A DNA stretch of 64,000 nucleotides from CAZDRX01 sp964508225 (GCA_964508225.1 CAZDRX010000007.1:1-64000), one strand, 5' to 3'. Numbered from the stretch's first letter, positions 8,517 to 17,349 are shown. Translations and numbers: made by a program. The notes: generated by a model not told the origin, from the sequence alone.

Positions 8517-9188
8517 TTATGGACCAACAATCCACGTCGTCTTCTCGTCGAAAAGATACTGTGCGGGATAGAGACTCACATCTTCGTTCGACTCCTGCAT
8601 CTTCTTAAGCAACGTGAGCTTCTTCTCTCCTGTAATGAGGAAGAGCCGCTTCTTCGCATACAGCAGAGCCGGAAACGTCACGCTGATTCTGTCCTTCACC
8701 GCGAAACACTCCGTCTGGGTGTGCAGTACCGTCTCCGGTCCGAATGCCTCGGGCGGCACGGGCGGAAAGAGGGAAGTGATGTGACCGTCCTCGCCCATGC
8801 CAAGAATCACGAGATCCGGATGACCGAGATCCTTCACGGTCTTCGCATAATCGGCGACGCAATGCCCGAGCACGAGCTCGGTGCGCGGAGCGAGAAGCAC
8901 GGCATTCTTCGCTTCGCGCGTGAGGAGTGTGGATCGCACCATGTGCTGATTGCTGTCTGTGTGCGTCGCGGGGACGTACCGTTCGTCGGTGAGAAAAAAC
9001 TTCACGCGCGCCCACGGCAGGTGCTGATCGGTGGCGAGCATCGCATAGACAGGCTTGGGGGTGCCGCCACCGCAAAGCCCGACCGTTGCGGAGCCGTGAT
9101 CAGCCACCGCCTCGGCAATCGTGGCCGTGATCCAGGCAACAGCCATCCGGACGAACTCCTCGGTGGTATCCGCTCTCACGATATCCAT
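8517..9188 (-). CDS. pgl: 6-phosphogluconolactonase
   Basis: Hydrolyses 6-phosphogluconolactone to 6-phosphogluconate, the second step of the oxidative pentose phosphate path. DevB-type family features: VGLCGGGTPKPVY near the N-terminus, FFLTDERYVP with the catalytic-site Asp/Glu/Arg, and LGMGEDGHITSLFP. Length 223 aa is normal. The start follows the zwf stop by 6 bases, so it is the second gene of a zwf-pgl operon. The next enzyme, 6-phosphogluconate dehydrogenase, is not in this window. Confidence 0.93.
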   Translation of the reverse strand: MDIVRADTTEEFVRMAVAWITATIAEAVADHGSATVGLCGGGTPKPVYAMLATDQHLPWARVKFFLTDERYVPATHTDSNQHMVRSTLLTREAKNAVLLAPRTELVLGHCVADYAKTVKDLGHPDLVILGMGEDGHITSLFPPVPPEAFGPETVLHTQTECFAVKDRISVTFPALLYAKKRLFLITGEKKLTLLKKMQESNEDVSLYPAQYLFDEKTTWIVGP

Positions 9189-9194
9189 AGGCGT

Positions 9195-10640
9195 TTAGAA
9201 CCAGTTATAACCGAATTTGGCGATGAAGGCGTCGGCTTCCGCGGGACCGGTCGATCCCGATGCGTAGACCGCGAGCGGCGTTTTCTTGTCATCGAGATAC
9301 TTCTGGAGCGGATCGATGATCTGCCAGCACGCACGGACTTCTTCGGGTTCGAGGAACCACTGTTGCGAGCCGTTGATCGCTTCGAGGAGGAGGAGACTGT
9401 GCTCCACGAGACAGTCCCCCATGCACACGAGCGGGTCTTCCATCACGAGCGGACGGAAGCGGGGCTCACTGCCGCCGAGCTTCGTCTGGAGTGTCAGCTT
9501 CATGCCCGCCTCGCCCTGCAAAATGATGTCGAGACGGTTTCTGTGTGTCTCTTTGCCGATGAGCGCGGGGGATTCCTGAAACTCGATGGAAATGCGCGTC
9601 TCCTTGGTCTTCATGCGCTTGCCGGAGCGCAGAAAGATCGGCACGCCTTCCCAGCGGCTGCTGCGCGTCATGATGCGCATGGCGGCGTACGTGGCGGCGC
9701 GCGTCCCTTTCTTCACGCCCTCTTCATCCTTGTACGCAGGCACTTTCTTCCCCGCAACTTCTCCCGCACCGTACTGACCCTGCACGATGACATCGGTGAA
9801 ATCCGCCGCAGGCGGAAGGTAGAATTTCCGGATCGCATCGAGGCGTGTGGGCTTCATATCATTCGGATCACTGACGAGGCGCATCGTGAGGAGCGCGGCA
9901 ATCTGGATGAGATGACTCTGGAACATGTCTCGCAGCGTCCCGACGGCATCGAAGTATCCGCCTCTGCCCTCAAGCCCCGACGATTCGGCCGCGGTGATCT
10001 GCACGTGCGAGATGAGCGTGTTCTTGAGGAGGCGCTCGATCACCGGATTTGCATGGCGCAGGTAGTAGACGTTGCGCACCGCTTCCTTGCCGAGGTAGTG
10101 ATCCAGAATATAAATCTCCTCGGGTTTGAAGCAGGAGAGGAGTTTGCTATTCACATCTTCGAACGTCTTCCCGTCGCTTCCCACCGGCTTCTCCACGATG
10201 CAGCGGAAGTCGATCTTCCTGTCGTGGACTCCGCCCGCGCAGATATTATCGATCGTCGCACCGAACACGCTCGGAGGAATGGAGAGATAGGCGAGCCGCA
10301 CGAGATTCTTCGTCTTGCCTTCGAGCGATGAGAGCCTCTTTGCAAGCACTTTGAAATCAGCGACGCTGTCATACTGGCCGGCAACATAGGAAATGTGATC
10401 CAGAAGCCCCGAAAGCACTTTCTCATTCACCTCCAGAACATGCTCGCGGACAGACGACGCCACGAGGTCGCGGAAGTCTTCTTCCGTCATCACCGTGCGC
10501 GCGTATCCGAGAATGGCGTACTGTTCGGGCAGACGTTTCTTGAGCGCGAGAAAGTAGAGCGCGGGGAAAATCTTGATCCGCGCGAGGTGACCTGAAGCGC
10601 CGAAGAGGACGAGCGAGAATGGACGGTTGGCGGCGAGCAT
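9195..10640 (-). CDS. zwf: Glucose-6-phosphate 1-dehydrogenase
   Basis: Oxidises glucose 6-phosphate to the lactone with NAD(P)+ reduction. The N-terminal dinucleotide-binding motif reads GASGHLARIK where the family usually has GASGDLA+RK, an Asp-to-His change. The substrate-binding signature LDHYLGKEAV is intact, and length (481 aa) is typical. A TATACT -10 box (rc of 10651-10656) ends 10 bases before the ATG, so the transcript is probably leaderless. The promoter overlaps that of the divergent YbaK-like gene. Together with pgl it gives the cell an NAD(P)H source that many reduced genomes lack. Confidence 0.93.
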   Translation of the reverse strand: MLAANRPFSLVLFGASGHLARIKIFPALYFLALKKRLPEQYAILGYARTVMTEEDFRDLVASSVREHVLEVNEKVLSGLLDHISYVAGQYDSVADFKVLAKRLSSLEGKTKNLVRLAYLSIPPSVFGATIDNICAGGVHDRKIDFRCIVEKPVGSDGKTFEDVNSKLLSCFKPEEIYILDHYLGKEAVRNVYYLRHANPVIERLLKNTLISHVQITAAESSGLEGRGGYFDAVGTLRDMFQSHLIQIAALLTMRLVSDPNDMKPTRLDAIRKFYLPPAADFTDVIVQGQYGAGEVAGKKVPAYKDEEGVKKGTRAATYAAMRIMTRSSRWEGVPIFLRSGKRMKTKETRISIEFQESPALIGKETHRNRLDIILQGEAGMKLTLQTKLGGSEPRFRPLVMEDPLVCMGDCLVEHSLLLLEAINGSQQWFLEPEEVRACWQIIDPLQKYLDDKKTPLAVYASGSTGPAEADAFIAKFGYNWF

Positions 10641-10662
10641 GCGTAGAGTGAGTATAGACCTT

Positions 10663-11184
10663 ATGGATCAACTGCTAAAACTTCTTCAGGAGCTGGGAAT
10701 CCCCTTCACACGCTATGACCACAAAGCGGTCTTCACGTGCGAGGAATCCGAGGGGCTTCCGGAACCCATCCCCGGCGCACACACGAAGCAGCTGCTCCTG
10801 AAGGCAAAGGGGAAAGAGATCTATGTCCTCGCGATCGTGATGCACGACAAGCGGGTGGATACCAAAGCGCTCGCGAAAGAACTGGAAGGAAAGAGTTTCA
10901 GCTTCGCCTCACCCGAAGCGATGATGGCACTCATGAAACTCACGCCCGGCTCCGTGACGCCGTTCGGTCTCCTGCATGACCACGCAAAGAACATTCAAGT
11001 CATCTTCGATGAAGATGCGTGGAACACGGGGCTGTTCCGGTTCCATCCGATGATCAACACCGCAACCCTCACGATCGACCGTGCAGGCTTTGAGAAGTTT
11101 CTGAAGCACACGGGGCACAGCTTCACGGTGCGCAGGATCCCGCAGAGAACCGAGCCACTTGAAACCGCAAAAGAGTCAGTCTAG
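10663..11184 (+). CDS. YbaK/ProX-type aminoacyl-tRNA deacylase
   Basis: Expected to hydrolyse mischarged aminoacyl-tRNA in trans, as in the INS/YbaK/ProX superfamily. The 173-aa protein carries the fold's landmarks: the conserved KAVFTCEES strand, the HTKQLLLK segment and the GSVTPFGL loop. The last is typical of the PrdX/ProXp group, so prolyl-tRNA editing is the best guess. ATG 10663 is preferred over the longer GTG form because TATAGA (10653-10658) ends 4 bases before it. It is divergent from zwf and separate from the riboswitch-controlled metK downstream. Confidence 0.85.
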   Translation: MDQLLKLLQELGIPFTRYDHKAVFTCEESEGLPEPIPGAHTKQLLLKAKGKEIYVLAIVMHDKRVDTKALAKELEGKSFSFASPEAMMALMKLTPGSVTPFGLLHDHAKNIQVIFDEDAWNTGLFRFHPMINTATLTIDRAGFEKFLKHTGHSFTVRRIPQRTEPLETAKESV

Positions 11185-11205
11185 ACTTCCAGCCGACATC
11201 ACCGC

Positions 11206-11310
11206 CTATCCAGAGAGACGCGCATGGGAACTGGCCCGCTACGACGCGTCCCCCAACCTCCGAAGACTCGGCACGGTGGGAATACCAGCCTCCACGCGGA
11301 GGGACGATAG
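11206..11310 (+). promoter_or_regulatory. SAM-I-type riboswitch upstream of metK
   Basis: Closing stem CTATC (11206-11210) with GATAG (11306-11310). Between them is the SAM-I core: CAGAGAG, the GACGC/GCGTC stem, GGGAACTGGCCC, CCAACC and GGTGGGAATACCAGCC, close to the class consensus around the SAM pocket. It lies 69 bases before metK, the enzyme that makes SAM, exactly as a feedback sensor should. The expression platform is less clear: GAAGAACAC near 11317 can pair with GTGTCTTC near 11352 with one bulge, followed by a pyrimidine-rich but not T-only stretch. No Shine-Dalgarno sequence is visible to sequester. Confidence 0.88.
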
Positions 11311-11378
11311 TGAATCGGAAGAACACGATCACTTCTCCACGCACGGACGGGGTGTCTTCTATTTCTTCCCTTCATTCC

Positions 11379-12536
11379 ATGTCCTCCTTATTCACATCGG
11401 AATCGGTGACCGAGGGTCACCCAGACAAGCTCTGCGATCAGATCTCTGACGCCGTGCTCGACTACGCGCTCACCAAGGACCCGCACTCACGCGTGGCCTG
11501 CGAGTGTCTCGCGACCACCGGTCTCGTCGTCATCGCCGGCGAGATCAAGACGAATACCTACATCCCGATGGCCGAGGTCGCCAGAAAGACGATCGAGGAG
11601 ATCGGTTACAACGACGGCGTCTTCGGCTTCGATCACAAGGCATGCGCCGTCATGGTGTGTGTCGGTGAGCAGAGTCAGGACATCTCGCAGGGCGTCACGG
11701 AAGGCGAGGGTCTGCACAAAGAGCAGGGTGCCGGAGACCAGGGTCTCATGTTCGGTTTCGCGTGCGACGAGACACCGGAACTCATGCCGCTGCCGATCAG
11801 CCTCTCCCACAAACTCACGAAGAAGCTCTCGGACGTGCGCAAGAGCAATGGTCTCACGTACCTCCGTCCGGACGGCAAGAGTCAGGTGACGATCGAGTAC
11901 AACGACGACGGCACGGTGAAGGGTGTCCAGACGGTCGTCATCTCCACGCAGCACTCCGACGACGTCTCGCACGAGCAGATCTGCGCTGACGTGAAGAAGC
12001 ACATCATCGAGCCCGTCTGCGGCAGCTACCTCACGAAGGATACGATCTACCACATCAACCCGACGGGGCGCTTCGTCATCGGTGGCCCGCCGGGCGACTG
12101 CGGACTCACCGGGCGCAAGATCATCGTGGACACGTACGGCGGATACAGCCGTCACGGAGGAGGCGCCTTCTCGGGTAAAGACCCGAGCAAAGTCGACCGC
12201 AGTGCCGCGTACGCCGCACGCTGGGTGGCCAAGCACGTCGTGAAGGCCGGCCTCGCCAAGAAGTGCGAAGTACAGGTGGCCTACGCCATCGGTGTGGCCG
12301 CTCCGGTCTCCATGCGCGTGGATACGTTCGGTACCGGCAAGCTGAGCGACCGAGCCCTTGAGAAAGCCGTGAACGCAGTCTTCGATCTCAGGCCTGCCGC
12401 CATCATCAAGGATCTGGATCTCCTGAAGCCCCAGTACCGTCAGGTGGCCGCGTACGGCCACATGGGACGCGAGGATCTGAACGTGAAGTGGGAGAAGTGC
12501 GATCGCGTCGATGCACTGCTCAAGGCCGCACAGTAG
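11379..12536 (+). CDS. metK: S-adenosylmethionine synthetase
   Basis: Makes SAM from methionine and ATP. Signature segments: GHPDKLCDQISDAVLD (Mg and ATP binding), GAGDQGLMFGFACDE, GGPPGDCGLTGRK and the loop with GGGAFSGKDPSKVDRS, whose lysine and aspartate contact phosphates. Length is 385 aa against 384 in E. coli. I start at ATG 11379; an upstream in-frame GTG at 11310 overlaps the riboswitch closing stem. Control is by the SAM-I-type riboswitch just upstream, with a clear terminator after the stop. Confidence 0.97.
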   Translation: MSSLFTSESVTEGHPDKLCDQISDAVLDYALTKDPHSRVACECLATTGLVVIAGEIKTNTYIPMAEVARKTIEEIGYNDGVFGFDHKACAVMVCVGEQSQDISQGVTEGEGLHKEQGAGDQGLMFGFACDETPELMPLPISLSHKLTKKLSDVRKSNGLTYLRPDGKSQVTIEYNDDGTVKGVQTVVISTQHSDDVSHEQICADVKKHIIEPVCGSYLTKDTIYHINPTGRFVIGGPPGDCGLTGRKIIVDTYGGYSRHGGGAFSGKDPSKVDRSAAYAARWVAKHVVKAGLAKKCEVQVAYAIGVAAPVSMRVDTFGTGKLSDRALEKAVNAVFDLRPAAIIKDLDLLKPQYRQVAAYGHMGREDLNVKWEKCDRVDALLKAAQ

Positions 12537-12556
12537 ATCGATTTTTCCGCATCCAG

Positions 12557-12586
12557 AAGGGCTCCGGAGATCGGAGCCCTTTTTCG
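12557..12586 (+). terminator. Rho-independent terminator of metK
   Basis: Stem GGGCTCCG (12559-12566) pairs with CGGAGCCC (12572-12579), with a short loop and TTTTT directly after. It lies 22 bases past the metK stop. Confidence 0.9.
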
Positions 12587-12588
12587 TG

Positions 12589-12616
12589 TTGTCTTCCATC
12601 AGGTTCGTACTACGCT
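12589..12616 (+). promoter_or_regulatory. Promoter of the small Cys-rich gene
   Basis: TTGTCT (12589-12594), 16-base spacer, TACGCT (12611-12616). The -10 box ends 7 bases before ATG 12624, the leaderless spacing seen across this window. Confidence 0.55.
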
Positions 12617-12623
12617 GTGTCTA

Positions 12624-12935
12624 ATGCATGAAAATGAAAACGGGCCGGCCGCATGGAACAACGTGGAGAGCGCGGTGCGGGACGGATGCCTGAAGACATG
12701 CGAACTGGGACCAAGTATCAGCGGACTCAGCCATGGTCCGGACGGCGGAGCTCAGGTCCACGTGACGACATGCCGCGCGCACTGCGAAGCGGCTCTTTGT
12801 CATCGTCTGGCGACCTCACCTGCCGATCATCCCCTGAAGGTGGCACTTGCAAAGGCGGGAGAACCATTCGTCACCACCGCGCACTTCGACGAAGGAGCCG
12901 AACCGTTTCCGAAAGCGGCGACACCCACCACCTGA
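12624..12935 (+). CDS. Small cysteine-rich protein, unknown function
   Basis: A 103-aa protein with five cysteines in two clusters: C22-x3-C26 and C50-x3-C54-x4-C59. They sit in short segments rich in His and Glu, suggesting metal binding or redox activity. There is no signal peptide. Codon third positions are GC-rich as in neighbouring genes, and a promoter with leaderless spacing points exactly at this ATG, which supports it as a real gene. A competing frame (12653-13051) has no such signal. I do not recognise a family. It is followed 81 bases later by the ECF sigma gene. Confidence 0.6.
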   Translation: MHENENGPAAWNNVESAVRDGCLKTCELGPSISGLSHGPDGGAQVHVTTCRAHCEAALCHRLATSPADHPLKVALAKAGEPFVTTAHFDEGAEPFPKAATPTT

Positions 12936-13016
12936 TTTTTTCTCATCCCTCTGCGCTCGGAGGAATCACCTATTGTCTTTTGTTGTGCGCCGAAAAAACC
13001 GGCGTAGCGTTGTCTC

Positions 13017-13651
13017 ATGGAAAGCGTGTCACGCGCAGGCGACGTCCATGAGCAAAGTGACGTCGAGCTTGTCCATACCCTGCAGGTTCATCACGGCGAC
13101 CATTCCTCCGAGGAAAATGAGGCGATGCGGGAGCTCATGTATCCCTGAAGCCGGAAATCGACGCCGTGCTCCGTCACAGCAGTGTCGGCTGGCATGACAT
13201 GGACGAAGTGGAGCAGATCGTCTTCATCCAGGTGTTGCAGAAGATCGACCAGCTGAAAGATCCGGAAGCATTCCATGGATGGGTGAAGATGATCGCACAC
13301 AGGATGGCGATCAACTTCAAGATCCGCGGACGCGGCAAGCAGGACATCAACATGAGTGCGATGGGCAGTGATGAAAGCAGGCCGTGGCAACCCGAGGACA
13401 ACCCTGAAGACCGCCCGCTGCAGCGTGTTCTGGACGGTGAACAGGAACGAAGACTCATCGCATCCCTTGAACAGATGAAGCCGACAGACCGGCTCCGACT
13501 CCGGCAGTTTTATCTCCAGAACATGTCACTGCAGAACATCATCGACGAGGCAGGAGGCGCGACGAAGCTGCCTGTCGGCACGGTGAAAAGGCAGCTCCAC
13601 ACCGCAAGAAAACGGCTCCTCGACCTTATGGGACATGAGATGGCGAACTAA
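13017..13651 (+). pseudogene. ECF-type sigma-70 factor with a single-base frameshift
   Basis: Two overlapping frames together make one ECF sigma factor. Frame A starts at ATG 13017 and ends at TGA 13146; frame B carries the remainder to 13651. Adding one C in the CCC run at 13143-13145 joins them as MYPLKPEIDAVL. The joined protein has region 2 (DVELVHTLQ, then WHDMDEVEQIVFIQVLQKID and AFHGWVKMIAHRMAINF) and region 4 (LPVGTVKRQLHTARKRLL). TAGCGT (13005-13010) lies 6 bases before ATG 13017, supporting that start. A GTG at 13166 could yield a truncated protein lacking part of region 2. An assembly error or true mutation cannot be told apart here. Confidence 0.7.
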
Positions 13652-16149
13652 AGCTGTGTGATCCGCGACCCCGGATAGTAGTACTGGAGAATCTGCTCCG
13701 CACTGCTGCCTTCGTTTGCCTGACCCTCGGCGCCGCAACCCGACATGCCCACCCCGTGACCGCGCAGGATCATGCCCTTGCACCACGGATCGGGTTTGGA
13801 CTGGAAGATCTCGGATGCGGGGAAGGTCTTCCAGCCGGCCTCGGCGGGGCTGCGTGTGCGCCCGTCATCGGAGCTGAAGTACGCGGGCTTGAAGAGTGAC
13901 CCCTGATACTTGAGCACCTGTCCGGCCGTAGACTGTACCGCCTTCACCCACCGCGGATTCGCGGCTTCCGTGGAGACTCCGGCGTACGCCTGAAACGTCG
14001 CGGGATCATCGGAGCCGTCGTACGGCATGCCGGGGAATTTCCGGTTGCTGCCACTCATGTAGTACGCCGCGTACGTCCGTCCTGCGATGGCAAATGCGCG
14101 CTGCTTCTCGTACGGTTCGGTGTCGGGCTCCTCGCTGATACCGGCCATGTACTTCTCGAGAGGCAGCTCGTTGATGAGCGTGAGCACTCCGTTCACAACG
14201 CGGCACTCGAGCGTGCCATGGTAGGAACGCGACGTGTCTTTGATGCCTTCGACATTCAGAATGCCCGACACGCCCGATTGGAAACGCAGCGCCTCGCCAG
14301 ATGCAACCCGTTCACCGTTCCGGTTTGCCTCGCACATGCCGTTACGCAGAAGGAGCGAGAATGCCGTGCCTCCGGTGACAGGGAGCCCGGCCACCGTTCC
14401 CTTGTCCGCGAAGCGGATGATGGGGCTTGTGTTTGCGGAGAGCCGGATACGGATGGGGGAACTGTTGGATGAAGAAAACGGTGTGGAAGGCTCAGGCGCT
14501 GCAGAGGAGGATGTCTGCGACGAACGCGATTGCGGACGTACTTTGGAAACGACCGTCGTCGTTCTGCGCGCCGCCTTGGGCTTCACGATCTGCATCGTCT
14601 GCGCAGTGAACGGACTGACGAAGTCTCCCGTTCGTGCGCGGCGACCGTACACGGAGAGGGTGAAGTGGATCCCCGCGATGTCCATGGAGTAATTGCCCGG
14701 ATCCATCGGCGCCTGCACGACGAGCTGGAGACTCACGGACTCGTACGCCGGAAGATCGGACGGAAGGAGCACGCCCTTGGTCACGGCAATCCAGTTGCGG
14801 CCGTCATCAACGTAGAGCGTGATATCCGGATCCGAGATGCGCACATCCGCAACACGCTTGCCCTCGTACGCGCCACCGCGGCCTGCGGTGTACAGGAAGC
14901 TGAGGCGCTGCTTGCCGCCCGGATTGATGGAGACTGTCGTGCGTCCGGTGAACGCAATGCCCTCCTGAACGCCCGGAGGCGGCGCGGATGGCGGAGGCGT
15001 GCCTTGGGTACCCGGCATCGGCGGGAATGTGACCGATGCGTCCAGTGCCCCATCCTGCACATGCTTCACGATCTGCGAGAATGCTCCGGTGAGGTAGTAC
15101 CCGGGACAGAGCGTGGAGAGGAGATCCTTGTGCCGGACGATGGGCGTGTCGAATTTCTTGCCGTGAAAATTGATCGGAGACTTCGGATCGATCTTGTACG
15201 TGCTCGCGAGATCGGCGAGAAGCCACTGGAGACTCTTCGCCTGCGCCTGCGACGGCTGCTCCATCTCGAAGTTGCCGAGGAGCACGATGCCGATGGTGCC
15301 GGTGTTGTTGCAGTACGCGTGTCCGCCGACGACGTACTTGCCGCCCTGCCTGCCCTCGTAGATCTGTCCGCGTTCGTCCACGATGTAGTGGTACCCGATA
15401 TCGCCCCAGCCCTTCGTGACCGCGTGATACTTGTAGACCGCACGGACACGCTCGACCGCCGGACGCGGGTCATCCTTCACGAGGAGTGCCGAGTGATGCA
15501 CGGTGAGCAGACGGACGGATTTCGAGTACTGGAGCGGCCAAAGATACGCTTTGCCCTGCGGATCCTTCGCCACCGTCGAGGCATACTTGAACTCGTCGGG
15601 ATTGTCCTTCTGCGCCTGCATGCAGTCCTTCACGCGCTGGTCGACCTGTCCCGTGCCTCCGCCGTTATCGCCTTTCGCGGCATCGGTATCAGGCTTCACG
15701 TCATCGGAAGGCGAGGAGCCGGCGTAGAGATAACTGCTGTCCGCGCCCCACTCGGTGCGGGAGAGCACCGTCGTGGACATCGCACCTCCCGTCGCGGCCA
15801 CCCGCGGCTTCGCGGGCTCATGCGAAACGGTGATCTCGTGGAGATCGGCACTGTCGCGGATACCATCGACCTCGATCGCTGTCGTGCCCTCGGGCACCAT
15901 GATGAGTTCGGACTCTTCTCCCGGACCCGCGTCCCCGTCGCTCTCGACCGTCTGCCAATCCGACCAGACGTCTGTCTGCGTGCGGTAACGGAACGCCGCA
16001 CTCTGCAGCTTCACACTGAACGCATCCACGGGCGCGTCGAACATGCGCATCACCGTCTGCGGCTGTGCGGCGTACGCGGGAACAGCGGGAGCCGATCCGA
16101 CGGTGACCGATGTGATGAGGAGAGCGATGATAAAACGGCGCATCTGCAT
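13648..16149 (-). CDS. Secreted amidase (PGRP domain) fused to SpoIID-like domain
   Basis: An 833-aa exported cell-wall enzyme. After a signal peptide (about 1-28) comes a beta-rich region, then a peptidoglycan-recognition/N-acetylmuramoyl-L-alanine amidase domain. This opens with SRTEWGA near 130 and carries zinc ligands in TVHHSA (H218/219), RHKDL (H340) and CPG (C348). A central proline- and serine-rich stretch leads to a C-terminal SpoIID/LytB-like domain (LEKYMAGI, RTYAAYYMSG, ILRGHGVGMSGCGAEG). SpoIID proteins are lytic transglycosylases that act on stem-peptide-free glycan, the product of an amidase, so both steps may sit in one chain. ATG 16149 follows TACAAT by 10 bases. Confidence 0.88.
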   Translation of the reverse strand: MQMRRFIIALLITSVTVGSAPAVPAYAAQPQTVMRMFDAPVDAFSVKLQSAAFRYRTQTDVWSDWQTVESDGDAGPGEESELIMVPEGTTAIEVDGIRDSADLHEITVSHEPAKPRVAATGGAMSTTVLSRTEWGADSSYLYAGSSPSDDVKPDTDAAKGDNGGGTGQVDQRVKDCMQAQKDNPDEFKYASTVAKDPQGKAYLWPLQYSKSVRLLTVHHSALLVKDDPRPAVERVRAVYKYHAVTKGWGDIGYHYIVDERGQIYEGRQGGKYVVGGHAYCNNTGTIGIVLLGNFEMEQPSQAQAKSLQWLLADLASTYKIDPKSPINFHGKKFDTPIVRHKDLLSTLCPGYYLTGAFSQIVKHVQDGALDASVTFPPMPGTQGTPPPSAPPPGVQEGIAFTGRTTVSINPGGKQRLSFLYTAGRGGAYEGKRVADVRISDPDITLYVDDGRNWIAVTKGVLLPSDLPAYESVSLQLVVQAPMDPGNYSMDIAGIHFTLSVYGRRARTGDFVSPFTAQTMQIVKPKAARRTTTVVSKVRPQSRSSQTSSSAAPEPSTPFSSSNSSPIRIRLSANTSPIIRFADKGTVAGLPVTGGTAFSLLLRNGMCEANRNGERVASGEALRFQSGVSGILNVEGIKDTSRSYHGTLECRVVNGVLTLINELPLEKYMAGISEEPDTEPYEKQRAFAIAGRTYAAYYMSGSNRKFPGMPYDGSDDPATFQAYAGVSTEAANPRWVKAVQSTAGQVLKYQGSLFKPAYFSSDDGRTRSPAEAGWKTFPASEIFQSKPDPWCKGMILRGHGVGMSGCGAEGQANEGSSAEQILQYYYPGSRITQL

Positions 16150-16233
16150 GGGGACATATTGTAACCAACCCCCGAAACCCTGAGCGGGGATTGGAGTTGA
16201 CGGAGAGAGCGTTGAACGCCTGATCACGAGTTC

Positions 16234-17337
16234 TTAATGTCTGCTGAGGAGCGCCTCGTACGCAGTCGTCATCCGTGCGAGACCGAAACAATTGCGAGCG
16301 GTCTTCTCAGCGGCTTCGGAGAGCCGTTTCCGGACGGCGGGGTCACGAAGCTTCCGGATCGCTGCAGCAAGACTCTCTGCGGATCCGGCTTCGACACACA
16401 GCGCATCCTGGCCATCCGTGAGTGAAGAAGCGATGCCGCACTCGTCGGTGACGATGGTAGGGATGCCTCTCGCCATCGCTTCTGCCGCGGTGAGGCCGAA
16501 GGGATCGTGATCGGCCGATGCGAGAACGAAGACGTCGAGCGACGCGTAGAACAGATTCAGATCGGGCACAGAACTCTGGAGCGTGATCCGCGGGATGCCG
16601 ATGCGCGCCGTGTCTTCGGCGATCAGGGAACGGAGGAAACCTTCCTGCGGACCTTTGCCGACGATTCTGAGTGTGGCTTCGGGAAGCCCCGCCACGGCTG
16701 CAATGAGAACATCGAGACCCTTCTCGGGGCTGAGACGCGCGACACTCCCGACCATGAGCGTCGCCGCTGCGGCACGTTCGACGTTCGGAGTCTCCGGCAT
16801 CGGAATACCGTTCGGGATGGCGATGATGCGCGTGGAATCGAAACCGAGATCGAGGTATTTCTGCCGGCTCAACTCCGAGACACACACGATGGTCGCATGC
16901 TTCGCCGCCGCCTTGAGGGACGAGAGCCACGGACTGCCCGTGAGCCAGCGGCCGACGCGGTCATGTTCGATCCAGACAACGTTCACCCCGCGCGAGGAGA
17001 GCCAATCCGTCAGGAGAATCTTCTCACTCAGACTCAGCATGCAGACGGCGTCGGGGAGTTCCGGCAACGATTCGTATGCCGCTTTCAGTTTCTGAAACAT
17101 CGCACTGCGTCTCCAGAGAAAGCACACGGCACCGAACTTCGTGACCGGAGGTGCGCCGATCTCGAACGGCGTCACAGGAAATCCTGATGCAGCGAACGTC
17201 TGGCGGAGTACGGGACAGCTGCCGAGGAAGGAAACCGTGTGGCCCCGCTCGCGGAGTCCCGCGGCAAGCCACATCGTCTGGTTCTCGGCGCCGCCGTGGG
17301 CGCTCTCGAGCGGGAATCGGGTGAAGTGAATGCGCAT
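16234..17337 (-). CDS. GT4 family glycosyltransferase
   Basis: GT-B retaining glycosyltransferase with the N-terminal acceptor loop SAHGGAENQ, the GSVARLSPEKGLDVLI segment and the donor motif DHDPFGLTAAEAMARG containing the catalytic E-x7-E-like pair (D/E then E). Length is 367 aa. Sugar and acceptor are unknown; envelope polysaccharide is likely. I start at ATG 17337, where the family N-terminus begins, rather than at 17370, because the palindromic promoter AGTGTACACT (17350-17359) would otherwise be inside the gene. It shares that box with the gene divergent to it. Confidence 0.87.
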   Translation of the reverse strand: MRIHFTRFPLESAHGGAENQTMWLAAGLRERGHTVSFLGSCPVLRQTFAASGFPVTPFEIGAPPVTKFGAVCFLWRRSAMFQKLKAAYESLPELPDAVCMLSLSEKILLTDWLSSRGVNVVWIEHDRVGRWLTGSPWLSSLKAAAKHATIVCVSELSRQKYLDLGFDSTRIIAIPNGIPMPETPNVERAAAATLMVGSVARLSPEKGLDVLIAAVAGLPEATLRIVGKGPQEGFLRSLIAEDTARIGIPRITLQSSVPDLNLFYASLDVFVLASADHDPFGLTAAEAMARGIPTIVTDECGIASSLTDGQDALCVEAGSAESLAAAIRKLRDPAVRKRLSEAAEKTARNCFGLARMTTAYEALLSRH

Positions 17338-17349
17338 GATGCGAAGAGG

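Noticed and set aside
8721..10331. 536-codon open frame antisense to pgl and zwf
   Set aside because: Shadow of two unambiguous enzymes; no start signal or family.
13137..13150. Programmed -1 frameshift in the ECF sigma gene
   Set aside because: No X XXY YYZ heptamer or downstream stem is present; a one-base deletion explains the break more simply.
14530..16164. 544-codon open frame antisense to the amidase-SpoIID gene
   Set aside because: Same shadow composition; the opposite strand shows intact domains.
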